A stretch of DNA of 64,000 bases, from positions 496,001 through 560,000 of the forward strand of contig NZ_CP100404.1 in assembly GCF_024218775.1 (NCBI RefSeq), written 5' to 3'. A program made the translations under genes and the position numbers. This DNA is from Haloarcula marina. Lineage in GTDB: Archaea > Halobacteriota > Halobacteria > Halobacteriales > Haloarculaceae. Below are positions 54,677 to 63,597 of the stretch, piece by piece (the first letter of the stretch is position 1; every line of letters begins with the position of its first letter). The notes below the pieces were generated by a model. It did no database searches. It was not told the origin of the DNA and saw only the letters and a program-made list of their open reading frames with translations.

Positions 54677-56869
54677 TTAGCTCGCGTTCGAACCGCGTAT
54701 CAGGGCGACGTTGCCGGTGACGTCGCTCACGGTCCGTTCGGTCACTGTTCCGAACGGCGTCCGAGCCCCTTCGGACCGACCGGAGAGTCCGACACAGACG
54801 GTGTCGTACCGACGGGCCGCCTCGACGACCGCTTGCCCGACGTCGTCGTCGACGACGACCTCGACGTCGTATTCGCCGGGTTCGAGTCCGGCCGCCCCGG
54901 CCGCGTCCGCGACGACCGCACGCCCTCGCTCCTCGGCGTCCGAGTCGGGTCCGCCGCCGGGAGACTGGACGTTCAGTAGCGTCGGGACAGTGCCGTCGAC
55001 GGTCGCGAATTCGACTGCCTGGTGTGCGACGACCGGCGCGTTGGGTCCCGGCGCGACCAGCGCGACTGGCTCACCGATGGTCTCGCTCCTGAGGTCGACC
55101 ACCGAGACGTCACACCGGGCCTGCTCGACGACCGGGTCGACCGTCTCGCCGAAGACGTACCCGTCCCGGTCCAGTGTCCCGTCCCAGCCGAGGATGACCT
55201 CGTCGGCCGCCTCCTCCCTGATAACGTCGAGTATCGCCTCGCCCACGTCGGGGGCGACCACCGCTTTGGTCCGGAGGGTCACGTCCATCTCCGTCGCGAT
55301 GTCGTGGGCGTTCTTGAGCAGGTCGCGCTGGTGGTCTGCGCGGTCTGCCTCGACGTTCTGGAGCGCCGAGGGGTGCTCGACCGGCGTGACGTTGACTGCC
55401 ACGAGTTCGGGTGTCCCTCGCTCCTCGTTGGCGTGGGCACTCGCCGCCGCGAGCCGGAGCAGGCCGCGCTGTGTCGCCGGGTTCGCGACCGGGACGACCA
55501 CGCGGAACGGCTCGGCTGGCGGTCCGCGAATCGCTTCCCGGAGGAGGCCTTCACTCACGACGCGCCCTCGGGTGTAGGTCGCGTACCAGAGGACGCCGAA
55601 GCCGACGATGGCCGACCCGATGACGACGACGACGCTCGCCATCTGGGAGACGACGACGAGCGACGACACGACGCCGAGGACTGGGACCGCCGGGTACAGC
55701 GGTCGCGGGAGCGCGAACGAGGGGTCGTAGTCGTCGGGGTCGGCCCGTCGGAAGACCACCAGCGAGACGTGGACGAGCGAGTACGCGACGAGGAAACTGA
55801 AACTCGCCGCCTCTGCCAGCAGCGCGATGATAGTCTCCACTTCGAGCCCGACGAGGATGAGTATCGCCGTGATACCACCTGTCGCCGCGATAGCGCGATG
55901 GGGGGTGTAGAACCGCGGATGGCTCGCGTTGAACCAGTCGGTCACGACGCCGTCTCTCCCCATCGCGTAGATGACCCGTGAGGCCGCGAGTATCGAGGAG
56001 TTCGAACTCGATATCGCCGCGATGATTGCGGCGAAGACGATGGCGACCACCCCCGCCGACCCGAGGTAGACGACGGCCACGTCCGAGACCGGAATCGGCG
56101 AGTCTCCGAGGGACTCGAACGGGACCACGCCGGTGCTGACGAGCATGACGAGGACGTACAGTATCGTCACCAGCACGACCGAGAGAATCATCGACAGCGG
56201 GATGATACGACTGGGGTTCTTTATCTCACCCGCGACGGTGGCGATAATCTCGAAGCCGAGAAACGAGATGAAGACGATACCGGTCGTTGCGACGACGCCC
56301 CTCGGACCGAAGGGAGCGAACGGCTCCAGATTCCCGGGGTCGATGTAGAACACGCCGACGGCGACGAACACGAGGATAATCGCCGTCTCGGTTCCGATGG
56401 TGACGTTCTGGAAGGCGCTGGACTCCTCGGTCCCGTAGTAGTTGACCCCGAGAAGCAGGACCAACCCGACCAGCCCCAGCCCGACGATGAACGCTCGCCC
56501 GTCGAGAAAGGGGATGGGTTCGACGAGGTACTGCCCGAACCCGATCATATAGAACGCGCTCGCGAACATCAGCCCCGTCCACATCCCCCAGCCGACGACG
56601 GCCCCGAAGAGCCCGCCTAGCGCGCGGTTGACGTAGTGGTAGCTCCCGCCGGCGATTGGCATCCCGGTCGCCAGCTCCGAGAGCGAGAGCGCCGCCAGCA
56701 GGGCGACGAAACCCGCGATAGCGTACGATATCGAACTCGCGGGGCCGGCAGATTCCGCGGCGATGCCGGGGAGAATGAATATCCCGGCACCGATCATCGT
56801 TCCCCCGCCCAGCGTCATCGCCTCGACGAAGCCGAGCGTCCGTTCGAGTTCGCCGCCCTCACCGCTCAT
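54677..56869 (-). CDS. APC-family amino-acid permease with C-terminal universal stress domains
   Basis: A 730-residue transporter. Residues ~10-430 hold about 12 helices with the APC opening (GGTMIGAGIFILPGIAAESAGPA) and SSNSSILAASRVIYAMGRDG. Residues ~450-590 and ~600-728 are two Usp-like domains (PFRVVVPVANPATQRGLLRL; DTVCVGLSGRSEGARTPFG). Fusion of APC transporter and Usp is common in haloarchaea and probably lets energy or stress state gate uptake. A stand-alone Usp gene lies just upstream on the same strand. Confidence 0.92.
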   Translation of the reverse strand: MSGEGGELERTLGFVEAMTLGGGTMIGAGIFILPGIAAESAGPASSISYAIAGFVALLAALSLSELATGMPIAGGSYHYVNRALGGLFGAVVGWGMWTGLMFASAFYMIGFGQYLVEPIPFLDGRAFIVGLGLVGLVLLLGVNYYGTEESSAFQNVTIGTETAIILVFVAVGVFYIDPGNLEPFAPFGPRGVVATTGIVFISFLGFEIIATVAGEIKNPSRIIPLSMILSVVLVTILYVLVMLVSTGVVPFESLGDSPIPVSDVAVVYLGSAGVVAIVFAAIIAAISSSNSSILAASRVIYAMGRDGVVTDWFNASHPRFYTPHRAIAATGGITAILILVGLEVETIIALLAEAASFSFLVAYSLVHVSLVVFRRADPDDYDPSFALPRPLYPAVPVLGVVSSLVVVSQMASVVVVIGSAIVGFGVLWYATYTRGRVVSEGLLREAIRGPPAEPFRVVVPVANPATQRGLLRLAAASAHANEERGTPELVAVNVTPVEHPSALQNVEADRADHQRDLLKNAHDIATEMDVTLRTKAVVAPDVGEAILDVIREEAADEVILGWDGTLDRDGYVFGETVDPVVEQARCDVSVVDLRSETIGEPVALVAPGPNAPVVAHQAVEFATVDGTVPTLLNVQSPGGGPDSDAEERGRAVVADAAGAAGLEPGEYDVEVVVDDDVGQAVVEAARRYDTVCVGLSGRSEGARTPFGTVTERTVSDVTGNVALIRGSNAS

Positions 56870-56900
56870 CAGTCGCGCTCCGTTCGCGTGGGGAGGCGGC

Positions 56901-57608
56901 TCATTCGACGTCCCTCACGACGAGCGCCGGGACCTCGAGCGCGTCCACGATACCCGAGAGGACGTCCCCCATTATCTGTTCGCGGAGCGACGGTTCGGTC
57001 TCGCCGAGGACCACGATGTCGTACTCCGCCCCGAGTTCGACGATATCCGCCTGCGGGTCACCACCCTCTGTGAGCCGCCAGTCGACTCGGTCGCGGTCGA
57101 CACCGTACTCGACTAGTCGGTCGACTGCACCCATGAGGAGTAGCTCGCCGTGGCTCGAGTCGGCGTCCTCCGCGACCGAGTGAAAGAGGGTGGCCGTCTC
57201 GTGGCCCGCCAGCAACAGGTCGGCGACGACTCCGAGGATACGGTCGAGGTTCACGTCCCCGCGGAGCGGGACGAGCACGCGGTTGGCGGCCGTCGCACGG
57301 CCCCCCGTCAACACCGCGTTACAGCCGTACTCGTCGGCGATGCGGTCGATGGTCGCCTCCCGGTCGTGCGTGAACACGAGCACCCCGTCGGAAGCGCCGT
57401 ACTCGGCCGCGAGCGCGTCGAGACGGTCCGCGGCCGTCGAACCGTACTGGTCTCTGAGCAGCGCTGGTTCGGCCTGATCCGGGACCGGAAAGTAGCCGAG
57501 GATGACCACTTCGACGGCACCGAGGCCGTCGAGCACGTCGAGGGCCGGCGGCTCAGCCTCCGAGATGTCGACCGGGACGAGGATTGTTAGTTCGCCGACG
57601 CCCTTCAT
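56901..57608 (-). CDS. Universal stress protein (tandem Usp-like)
   Basis: A 235-residue protein. The N-terminal part (LTILVPVDISEAEPPALDVLDGL) is a Usp start, and a second half begins NRVLVPLRGDVNLDRILGVV and ends DIVVLGETEPSLREQIMGDVLSG. The glycine-rich ATP loop is incomplete. It precedes the Usp-containing permease by 31 bases on the same strand, so the two probably form a stress-linked amino-acid uptake unit. Confidence 0.8.
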   Translation of the reverse strand: MKGVGELTILVPVDISEAEPPALDVLDGLGAVEVVILGYFPVPDQAEPALLRDQYGSTAADRLDALAAEYGASDGVLVFTHDREATIDRIADEYGCNAVLTGGRATAANRVLVPLRGDVNLDRILGVVADLLLAGHETATLFHSVAEDADSSHGELLLMGAVDRLVEYGVDRDRVDWRLTEGGDPQADIVELGAEYDIVVLGETEPSLREQIMGDVLSGIVDALEVPALVVRDVE

Positions 57609-57865
57609 ATAGGATGACTATCACTCTCGTCTCGCTTCAATCGTTCGGCGGATTTCGACCGGACCTGTGACCCCGGAGCAGACAGCCACCACCGCTCTAT
57701 CGCCGATTCTGTCCGCTCGTCGGCTATCTCGGTGGCTGAGGCTCAGCCAGTATCTACAACCCGCTGATTAGACTCCGACCCGAATTCGAACACCAATCGC
57801 GGCGAACGGCTAACGAGGCGTTGTGTGCGGCGGTTGTTTCGGCCACGAAACGGGCAGACGTTGGA

Positions 57866-57940
57866 TGGGCCCTGCCGGATTTGAACCAGCGCTCAATCGG
57901 TTATGAGCCGATCGCTTTAACCAGACTAAGCTAAGGGCCC
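57866..57940 (-). tRNA. tRNA-Ile2 (CAU anticodon, C34 modified)
   Basis: A full cloverleaf can be drawn: acceptor GGGCCCU/AGGGCCC, D stem GCUU/AAGC, anticodon stem AUCGG/CCGAU with loop CUCAUAA, T stem GCUGG/CCGGC, discriminator A73. The CAU anticodon is shared by initiator Met, elongator Met and Ile2; the acceptor and D-arm sequence resembles isoleucine-2 tRNAs (bacterial Ile2 is very similar), so this is probably Ile2, decoding AUA after agmatidine modification of C34. Met-elongator is the alternative. Confidence 0.8.
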
Positions 57941-58070
57941 TCGTCGTCAGATTCTCGGGTGCGTCCCTTTAGCCTGTCGGGTCGGTGTCGGCTGGTTCAC
58001 CGGATGTCGACGCACGTATTGGAACCTACAGACGGGCCTCTTTCAGGAATCGTGAGCGGCGGAGAAGTGA

Positions 58071-58143
58071 CGCCACCGCCAGGGCTCGAACCTGGGACAA
58101 CCTGGGTAACAACCAGGTGCTCTACCAACTGAGCTACGGCGGC
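58071..58143 (-). tRNA. tRNA-Asn (GUU anticodon)
   Basis: Cloverleaf: acceptor GCCGCCG/CGGUGGC, D arm GCUC/GAGC, anticodon stem CCUGG/CCAGG with loop UUGUUAC, T stem CCAGG/CCUGG, discriminator G73 as expected for Asn. It decodes AAC/AAU. It lies directly before the cca gene. Confidence 0.92.
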
Positions 58144-58238
58144 TTGTTCGCATCCAACCGTTGACGGAGTTTGTAATTAGGGCTTTCGTTTCGCGCCGCA
58201 TTCGACACGCTTTCACGCACTCTGTGAGTAACCCGGCC

Positions 58239-59642
58239 ATGAGCGACGAGTTCGACGCCGTCGTCGAGCGGGTGCGCGACCGGGTTTCGCCCGATGCCGA
58301 CGAGCGAGCGCGGTTACAGCGGGCCGCCCGGACGGTGCGAGAGCGCGCTGAGGCGGCCGTTTCGGACCTTCCGGTCGACGCCGAGGTGATTCAGGTCGGG
58401 TCGACGGCCCGTGAGACGTGGACCGCCGGGGACCGCGACGTGGACGTGTTCGTCGCCTTTCCGCCGGAGTTGGACCGCGAGACGCTGGAAGCGTACGGCT
58501 TGCAGGTCGGCCACGCCGTCCTGCCGGAGGGTCGCGAGGAGTACGCCGAACACCCCTACGTCGTCGGCGAATGCGACGGGTACGACGTGGACCTCGTGCC
58601 GTGTTACGCCGTCGACGACGCGACGGCTATCCAGTCGGCCGTCGACCGGACGCCGTTTCACACGCGGTATCTCGAATCGCGGTTGGACGACCGACTCGCC
58701 GGTGCGGTCCGGGTCACGAAGCAGTTCCTGAAGGGTATCGGCGTCTACGGCAGCGACCTCCGGACGCGGGGGTTCTCGGGCTACCTCACCGAACTGCTGG
58801 TGCTCGAATACGGCGGATTTCGGGACCTCGTCACGGCGGCGGCCGACTGGCATCCGCCGGTCACGTTCGACCCCGAGGACCACGGGACGAGGTCCTTCGA
58901 CGACCCCCTCGTGGTCGTCGACCCCACCGACCCCGAGCGCAACGTCGCGGCGGTCTGTTCGGCCCGGAACGTCGCGCGGTTTCAGCACTACGCTCGCGAG
59001 TTGCTGACGACTCCCCGCGAGGAGTTGTTCGAGGCGACGATTCCGGACCCCTACGACGCCGACGCGGTGCGGGCGGCCGTCGAGGGTCGAGACACGACGC
59101 CGGTCGCACTCCGATTCGCAGCGCCCGACATCGTCGAGGACCAACTGTGGCCCCAACTCCGGAAGTCACTCGGGGGTCTCACTGACGAACTCGACCGGCG
59201 GGGATTCGACGTGTTTCGCTCGGCGGCCTTCGCCACGGACGGCGGAAGCGGGACCGGCGACGGGAGTCAGAACGCAAACGACGCTGGCACGGCCGTCCTC
59301 TTGGTCGAACTGGCCGTCGCCGAACGGCCCGCTATCGAACGCCACGAGGGGCCGCCGGTCCACGTCCGCGAGCACGCCACGGGGTTCTACGAGGCGTACG
59401 CCGACGACCCGGACGTGAGCGGCCCCTACGTCGACGGCGACCGGTACGTCGTCGAACGGCCGCGTGAGTTCCGCACCGCGGTCGAGTTCTTACAGAGCGA
59501 CGCGCTGTACGACGTGCGACTCGGCCCGCACGTCGAATCGGCACTGGAGACGGGCCACGAGATACTGGTCGGCGTGGAAATCGCCGCGCTCGCCGAGGTG
59601 GTCGGCGTCGAACTGGCCGATTACTTCGACCCGAAGCCCTGA
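58239..59642 (+). CDS. cca: CCA-adding tRNA nucleotidyltransferase, archaeal class I
   Basis: A 467-residue enzyme that adds CCA to tRNA 3' ends. The nucleotidyl motif is VGSTARETWTAGDRDVDVFV (GS at ~54 with Asp 67 and 69), then HPYVVGECDGYDVDLVPCY with the third carboxylate. AVRVTKQFLKGIGVYGSDLRTRGFSGYLTELLV and the C-terminal tail region follow the class I pattern. A low-complexity insert (GGSGTGDGSQNANDAG) is present. It lies beside two tRNA genes; the stop overlaps the convergent histone deacetylase by 22 bases. Confidence 0.92.
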   Translation: MSDEFDAVVERVRDRVSPDADERARLQRAARTVRERAEAAVSDLPVDAEVIQVGSTARETWTAGDRDVDVFVAFPPELDRETLEAYGLQVGHAVLPEGREEYAEHPYVVGECDGYDVDLVPCYAVDDATAIQSAVDRTPFHTRYLESRLDDRLAGAVRVTKQFLKGIGVYGSDLRTRGFSGYLTELLVLEYGGFRDLVTAAADWHPPVTFDPEDHGTRSFDDPLVVVDPTDPERNVAAVCSARNVARFQHYARELLTTPREELFEATIPDPYDADAVRAAVEGRDTTPVALRFAAPDIVEDQLWPQLRKSLGGLTDELDRRGFDVFRSAAFATDGGSGTGDGSQNANDAGTAVLLVELAVAERPAIERHEGPPVHVREHATGFYEAYADDPDVSGPYVDGDRYVVERPREFRTAVEFLQSDALYDVRLGPHVESALETGHEILVGVEIAALAEVVGVELADYFDPKP

Positions 59643-60628
59643 GCGGCCACGTCGTCGAGTACGTCCCGGGCGTCCTCGCTCACGTCGTCGTCGGGTTCCA
59701 TCGGTTGGTAGCCGTCGAACACTTCGTGGACCGTGGTAATCGAGTCAGAGAGCGTATCGAGGCCGTAACCGCCTTCGAGGACGAACCCGAGGCCGGCGTC
59801 GCAGTCGTCCGCGAGCGTCCGCATCCGCTCGGTCATGACGCCGTAGCCCTCGGTACTCACGCGCATCCGCGAGATGGGGTCGTGTTCGTGGGCGTCGAAG
59901 CCAGCACTGATGAGCAGCAGGTCGGGGTCGTAGTCGGCGATGGCGGGGGCGATGGCCTCGTCGATGGCCGCGAGGTAGTCCGCCGTGTCCGCGCCGGGTC
60001 GGTACTTCACGTTGAGGTTCGTGCCCTCGCCGTCGCCCGCCCCCGTCTCGTCGATAGCGCCCGTTCCGGGAAACAGGCCGTCCTCGTGAATCGAGGCGTA
60101 GAACACGTCGCCGCGGTCGTAGAAGATGTCCTGCGTGCCGTTGCCGTGGTGGACGTCCCAGTCGAAGATGGCGACGCTGTCGGCGTCCGCGTCGAGGGCC
60201 GCCTGTGCGGCGACGGCGGCGTTGTTGATGAAACAGAAGCCCATCGCGTCGTCTTCGACGGCGTGGTGGCCCGGCGGCCGACCGAGCGCGAAGGGCGTAT
60301 CGCGGGCCGAGACATCGGTGTCGGCGGCCTCGGCGGCCCAGACGGCCAACCCTGCGGCGGCCAGCGCGGCGTCCCACGTCGCCTCGACGGCGACCGTATC
60401 GGCGTCCCAGTTGCCGCCGCCGTCGGCGCAGAACTCCCGGACCTCCTCGATGTAGTCCGGGTCGTGGACGCGCCGGACCACGTCTACGTCGGCGTCGTTG
60501 GCGGCGACGTACTCGACGCCGTGGCGCTCTTTCAGCGCCCGCCGGACCGCCCGGAGACGGTCGGGACTCTCGGGGTGGCGCGCGCCCGTGTCGTGGTCCA
60601 GACAGACCTCGCGGTAGCCGAAGTTCAT
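59621..60628 (-). CDS. Histone deacetylase family protein
   Basis: A 335-residue arginase/deacetylase-fold enzyme. RPPGHHAVEDDAMGFCFINN carries the paired His, IFDWDVHHGNGT the zinc-binding Asp/His, LISAGFDAHEHDP the second zinc Asp and VLEGGYGLDTL the catalytic Tyr-containing loop. All catalytic residues of class I/II HDACs are present. The gene starts at the base after the histone stop, so it is cotranscribed and may act on acetylated histone or other acetyl-lysines. Confidence 0.92.
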   Translation of the reverse strand: MNFGYREVCLDHDTGARHPESPDRLRAVRRALKERHGVEYVAANDADVDVVRRVHDPDYIEEVREFCADGGGNWDADTVAVEATWDAALAAAGLAVWAAEAADTDVSARDTPFALGRPPGHHAVEDDAMGFCFINNAAVAAQAALDADADSVAIFDWDVHHGNGTQDIFYDRGDVFYASIHEDGLFPGTGAIDETGAGDGEGTNLNVKYRPGADTADYLAAIDEAIAPAIADYDPDLLLISAGFDAHEHDPISRMRVSTEGYGVMTERMRTLADDCDAGLGFVLEGGYGLDTLSDSITTVHEVFDGYQPMEPDDDVSEDARDVLDDVAAQGFGSK

Positions 60629-61066
60629 TCAGTAGTACTGGGCGAGTTCGAAGTACGTCTCGACATCTGCCGCCTTCACTGTGCGTCGGTCGGCGTGGCG
60701 GGCCAGCGTCGCGGCGGCGGCGGCCACGTCGTCGGCGAACCGCTCCAAGATGGACGCGAGCGCGACGCGGGCGTCCATCGCGACCCGGTAGTCGTCGTCG
60801 ATGTCGAGGCGGGCGATGCGGTCGACGGGGGCCACTGGGAGTTCCAGCGTGTCCTTATCGACGACGTTCTCGACGCCGAAGTCCGACGGCATCAGCGTCT
60901 TCCGGCCGTCGGCGGTCGCCTCCTCGGCCGCGGTCACCGCCAACGCCGCCCCCCGTTCCTGAATCCGGCGCGCCAACTCCTCTGCCGCGCCAGCGCTCAC
61001 CCGCAACCCGCCCGCATTCCGTCGAATAACCGCATCGACCGGCGCGAACGGTAGCTCGACGCTCAT
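60629..61066 (-). CDS. Archaeal histone, doublet (two histone folds)
   Basis: A 145-residue protein with two histone folds in one chain, as in other Halobacteria. Fold one: LPFAPVDAVIRRNAGGLRVSAGAAEELARRI... VTAAEEATADGRKTLMPSDF; fold two: LPVAPVDRIARLDIDDDY... LARHADRRTVKAADVETYF. The first fold's loop residues VENVV follow. It is cut here to short pieces. The protein is acidic, unlike eukaryotic histones, so its DNA-packing role may be weak and regulatory. Immediately followed by the deacetylase. Confidence 0.92.
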   Translation of the reverse strand: MSVELPFAPVDAVIRRNAGGLRVSAGAAEELARRIQERGAALAVTAAEEATADGRKTLMPSDFGVENVVDKDTLELPVAPVDRIARLDIDDDYRVAMDARVALASILERFADDVAAAAATLARHADRRTVKAADVETYFELAQYY

Positions 61067-61121
61067 ACCCAAAAGCGCGAGTGTTGCGGCCTTAAGAGTT
61101 TCCGTAACGTCGCTCCGTCGG

Positions 61122-62567
61122 TCAGAACACGTCGTCGGCGTCGAGTCGGTCGTCGTCCATCGCGCCGCGAACGGTAATCTCTTGGCCTAACTGGACGCGC
61201 TCGCTGGTTTCGACGCTCATCGTCTGCTCGCCGTCGTCCAAGACGACGGGGTCGCCGGTCTGGACGACCGTCCCGGTGAACTCCACCTGCTCGGCGGCCT
61301 GTGCGCTCCCGCCGCTCGACTCGGCAGTCGCGCTCGCCCCGCTGTCGTTGCCCGCGCTTCCCGCGCCCCCACTGTTGTCGCCGCTCTCGCCGTCGGCGAA
61401 CGAGGAGAGTCCGGCGTTCGCGTCGTCGGTGTCGGCGCTCGGCGCGGTGCCGACGTTCGCTCCGTCGTCTAAGACGACGACGGTCGACGCCCAGTTGGCG
61501 GACGCTTCCTTGTCGTCTTGCCAGCCGTCCTGAATCTCCACGTCGGCGGCCAGCACCTCGTCGCCGGGCGCGATTTCCTTGTCGGCCTTATCGCCCCACA
61601 GCGCCACGCGGATGTCGCCGGTGGCGTCCTGAATGCGGACGTTGCGGACCTGCCCCTCGCTGCCGTCGTCGCGGTCGAAGGTCCGCTTCGGGTCCGCCGA
61701 GCGGACGACGCCCGCGATGTCCACCGTGTCGCCGATTTCGACGCCCTCGATGGGGTCGGCGTCGGGTTCGAAGTCGACGGCCTCGTCTATCTCGTCGACG
61801 GCCCCGTCGTCGCCGACGTGCAGTTCCAGCGACCCGTCTCGCTCGCGTACGTACCCGTCGACGACTTCGACGGCGGTCCCCGGCGACAACTCCTCGGCGC
61901 GGCCCGCTTGGTCGTCCCATAGCGTCACGCGGACGCGCCCCGTCTCGTCGCCCAGCGTGAGGTTCGAGACGCGGCCCTCGCTGCCGTCGTCGCGGTCGAA
62001 CGTGCGGACGGTGTCCGTATCGAGCAACAGGCCGCGGAGCGTCACGTCCGACTGCCCCATCGTCAGCGATTCGATGGACGACCCGTCACCGGGTTCCACA
62101 TCGATAGTGGCGTCCTCGTCTGGTTCGGCCTTGTCCACTGAGACTTCCAGTCCGTTGTAGCCGTCCTTGGGTCGGCCCTTCACCCGGAGCACGTCGCCGA
62201 CTTCGAGGCTCCCCTCGTCGATGTCGACGGCCTGCCCGTCCCAGAACGCCAGTCGGACGCTGGCCGTCTCGTCGGCCGCCTCGACGTTGATGACTCGGCC
62301 GTCCTCGTCCTCGCCGTCCCGTTCGAACGTCTTCAGGTCGCCGATAGCCATCACCTTCGCGATGAACTTCACCTCGTCCATGCCCGGTTCCACGTCGGCG
62401 ACGGTCTCGACCTCGCCCTCGTTCAGTTCGTGGGCGAGCAACATCGCGGCCGTCTCCTCGTCCGCGAGGCCGCCCATCTGTTCGACCTTCTCCTCGACGG
62501 CCTCGCGAAACTCCTCCTCGGAAACGTCCGTCTCCAAGTCCGCGTAGATGTCCTCTATCGCACCCAT
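61122..62567 (-). CDS. Replication protein A-like single-stranded DNA-binding protein (RpaC type)
   Basis: A 481-residue protein. An N-terminal helical region (SEEEFREAVEEKVEQMGGLADEETAAMLLAHEL; shown in parts) is followed by three OB folds: KFIAKVMAIGDLKTFERDG, TLRGLLLDTDTVRTFDRDD and DIAGVVRSADPKRTFDRDD. Each has the RTFDRDDGSEG-type loop, so they are recent repeats. A Ser/Gly/Ala linker and a short fourth OB-like end (VEFTGTVVQTGDPVVLDDGE) follow. No zinc finger is seen. Role: coating ssDNA in replication and repair. Confidence 0.9.
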   Translation of the reverse strand: MGAIEDIYADLETDVSEEEFREAVEEKVEQMGGLADEETAAMLLAHELNEGEVETVADVEPGMDEVKFIAKVMAIGDLKTFERDGEDEDGRVINVEAADETASVRLAFWDGQAVDIDEGSLEVGDVLRVKGRPKDGYNGLEVSVDKAEPDEDATIDVEPGDGSSIESLTMGQSDVTLRGLLLDTDTVRTFDRDDGSEGRVSNLTLGDETGRVRVTLWDDQAGRAEELSPGTAVEVVDGYVRERDGSLELHVGDDGAVDEIDEAVDFEPDADPIEGVEIGDTVDIAGVVRSADPKRTFDRDDGSEGQVRNVRIQDATGDIRVALWGDKADKEIAPGDEVLAADVEIQDGWQDDKEASANWASTVVVLDDGANVGTAPSADTDDANAGLSSFADGESGDNSGGAGSAGNDSGASATAESSGGSAQAAEQVEFTGTVVQTGDPVVLDDGEQTMSVETSERVQLGQEITVRGAMDDDRLDADDVF

Positions 62568-62703
62568 TATCTATGGGACGCAGGGATGGACCGCGCTTAA
62601 GCGTTGTCGTTGGCCGAGCGGGCCGCTGCCGTCTGTCGATTCCGTTCTCGGTTTCGCCATGCGCCGTGGTCTGCTCGGCTTCCCTGATAAACCTCGCCGC
62701 CGA

Positions 62704-63174
62704 CTACCGGTCGACAGCCGCCACTTCTCGCGGGCCGTCGCCGTGGTCGTGCGTGACGACGACGCGACCCGGCAGGCCGTTCTCGAACGCGACGGTCGCC
62801 TCGTAGTCGATTTCGACGATAGCCTGCGTGCACATCTCGGCGTCCGTCTCGCGCGTCGTCGCGACGGCGACGGTCAGTTCGTCCGCCGCGTCGTCGTACT
62901 CCGCGCTCGTCAACGCCGCCGTCGTACAGCCATCCACACCCCAAATCGTTCCGTCGACGACCACACGCTCGTCGCCGAAGCGCACCGTCGCGTCGTCCAC
63001 CTGCGTCCCGGACTGCCTATTCGACACGGTGAACGTCGTGTCGGTCACACGCGGCGGTCGGGTCGGCGTTCGTTCGGTCCCCGCGCCACCGTCCGAGGGA
63101 CCGTTGGACGCGCATCCGGCGAGCGCGGCGGCGCCGACCACGCCGAGTCGCCGGAGCAGGACTCTGCGCTGCAT
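62704..63174 (-). CDS. Exported lipoprotein of unknown function
   Basis: A 156-residue protein. RRVLLRRLGVVGAAALAGCASN gives a signal with lipobox (ALAGC) and an arginine-rich n-region, perhaps TAT-dependent. The mature part is beta-rich: TFTVSNRQSGTQVDDATVRF, VVVDGTIWGVDGC, LTVAVATTRE. Two cysteines could form a disulfide (VDGCTTAAL and EMCTQAIV). No family is recognised. Confidence 0.7.
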   Translation of the reverse strand: MQRRVLLRRLGVVGAAALAGCASNGPSDGGAGTERTPTRPPRVTDTTFTVSNRQSGTQVDDATVRFGDERVVVDGTIWGVDGCTTAALTSAEYDDAADELTVAVATTRETDAEMCTQAIVEIDYEATVAFENGLPGRVVVTHDHGDGPREVAAVDR

Positions 63175-63308
63175 ACCGTGAGGTCGGCACGGTGACGGAA
63201 GGTGCTTGTGGTGGTTCACACTCGGCTTTGACCGTGGTGTGCGCACCCGTCGCGTGGCGGTGGCCGAACCGTCACCCTTTTCAAACCGACCACCCTCCCT
63301 CAAGATGA

Positions 63309-63381
63309 GTCCGGGTAGGGTAGTGGACTATCCTCTTGGCTTGCGGAGCCAGGGACCGGAGTTCAAATCTCCGTCCGGACG
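63309..63381 (+). tRNA. tRNA-Arg (GCG anticodon)
   Basis: Cloverleaf: acceptor GUCCGGG/UCCGGAC, D stem GGG/UCC with archaeal G10-U25, anticodon stem UUGGC/GCCAG with loop UUGCGGA, T stem CGGAG/CUCCG, discriminator G73. It decodes CGC/CGU arginine codons. Its last 21 bases are repeated at 63514, the mark of an integration target. Confidence 0.9.
63361..63381 (+). repeat. Attachment-site repeat, copy in tRNA-Arg
   Basis: The last 21 bases of the tRNA (from GTTCAAATCT to the discriminator G) recur exactly 153 bases downstream. Flanking bases differ on both sides, so the match length is exact. This is the typical core of a tRNA-targeting integrase site. Confidence 0.75.
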
Positions 63382-63513
63382 TTTTCAATTCCGCTACGAG
63401 ACGAGCGATAGCGAGGAGTCTGCGGAATGTAGACACTCCCGAGGAGATTTGCACACGCGAGTCGCAACCCTGGAACGGTGCGAAGCGCCGCACGCCCGGA
63501 ACGTCTCGCCTCG

Positions 63514-63534
63514 GTTCAAATCTCCGTCCGGACG
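63514..63534 (+). repeat. Attachment-site repeat, downstream copy
   Basis: Exact copy of the tRNA-Arg 3' end with no tRNA body before it. The 132 bases between the copies hold no complete gene, no integrase and little structure. It reads as the scar of a deleted integrative element or the outer end of a minimal remnant. Confidence 0.75.
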
Positions 63535-63597
63535 CTCCGCTGTCAAGGGCCATCCGCCGACCCGCCGCTTTTCCCGACCCGTCGCGTATCCGGGGAC

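Noticed and set aside
63382-63597. Open frame on the minus strand across the attachment-site repeats
   Set aside because: It reads across the tRNA repeat and opposite the DUF309 gene with no domain; a frame of this kind next to tRNA repeats is usually spurious.
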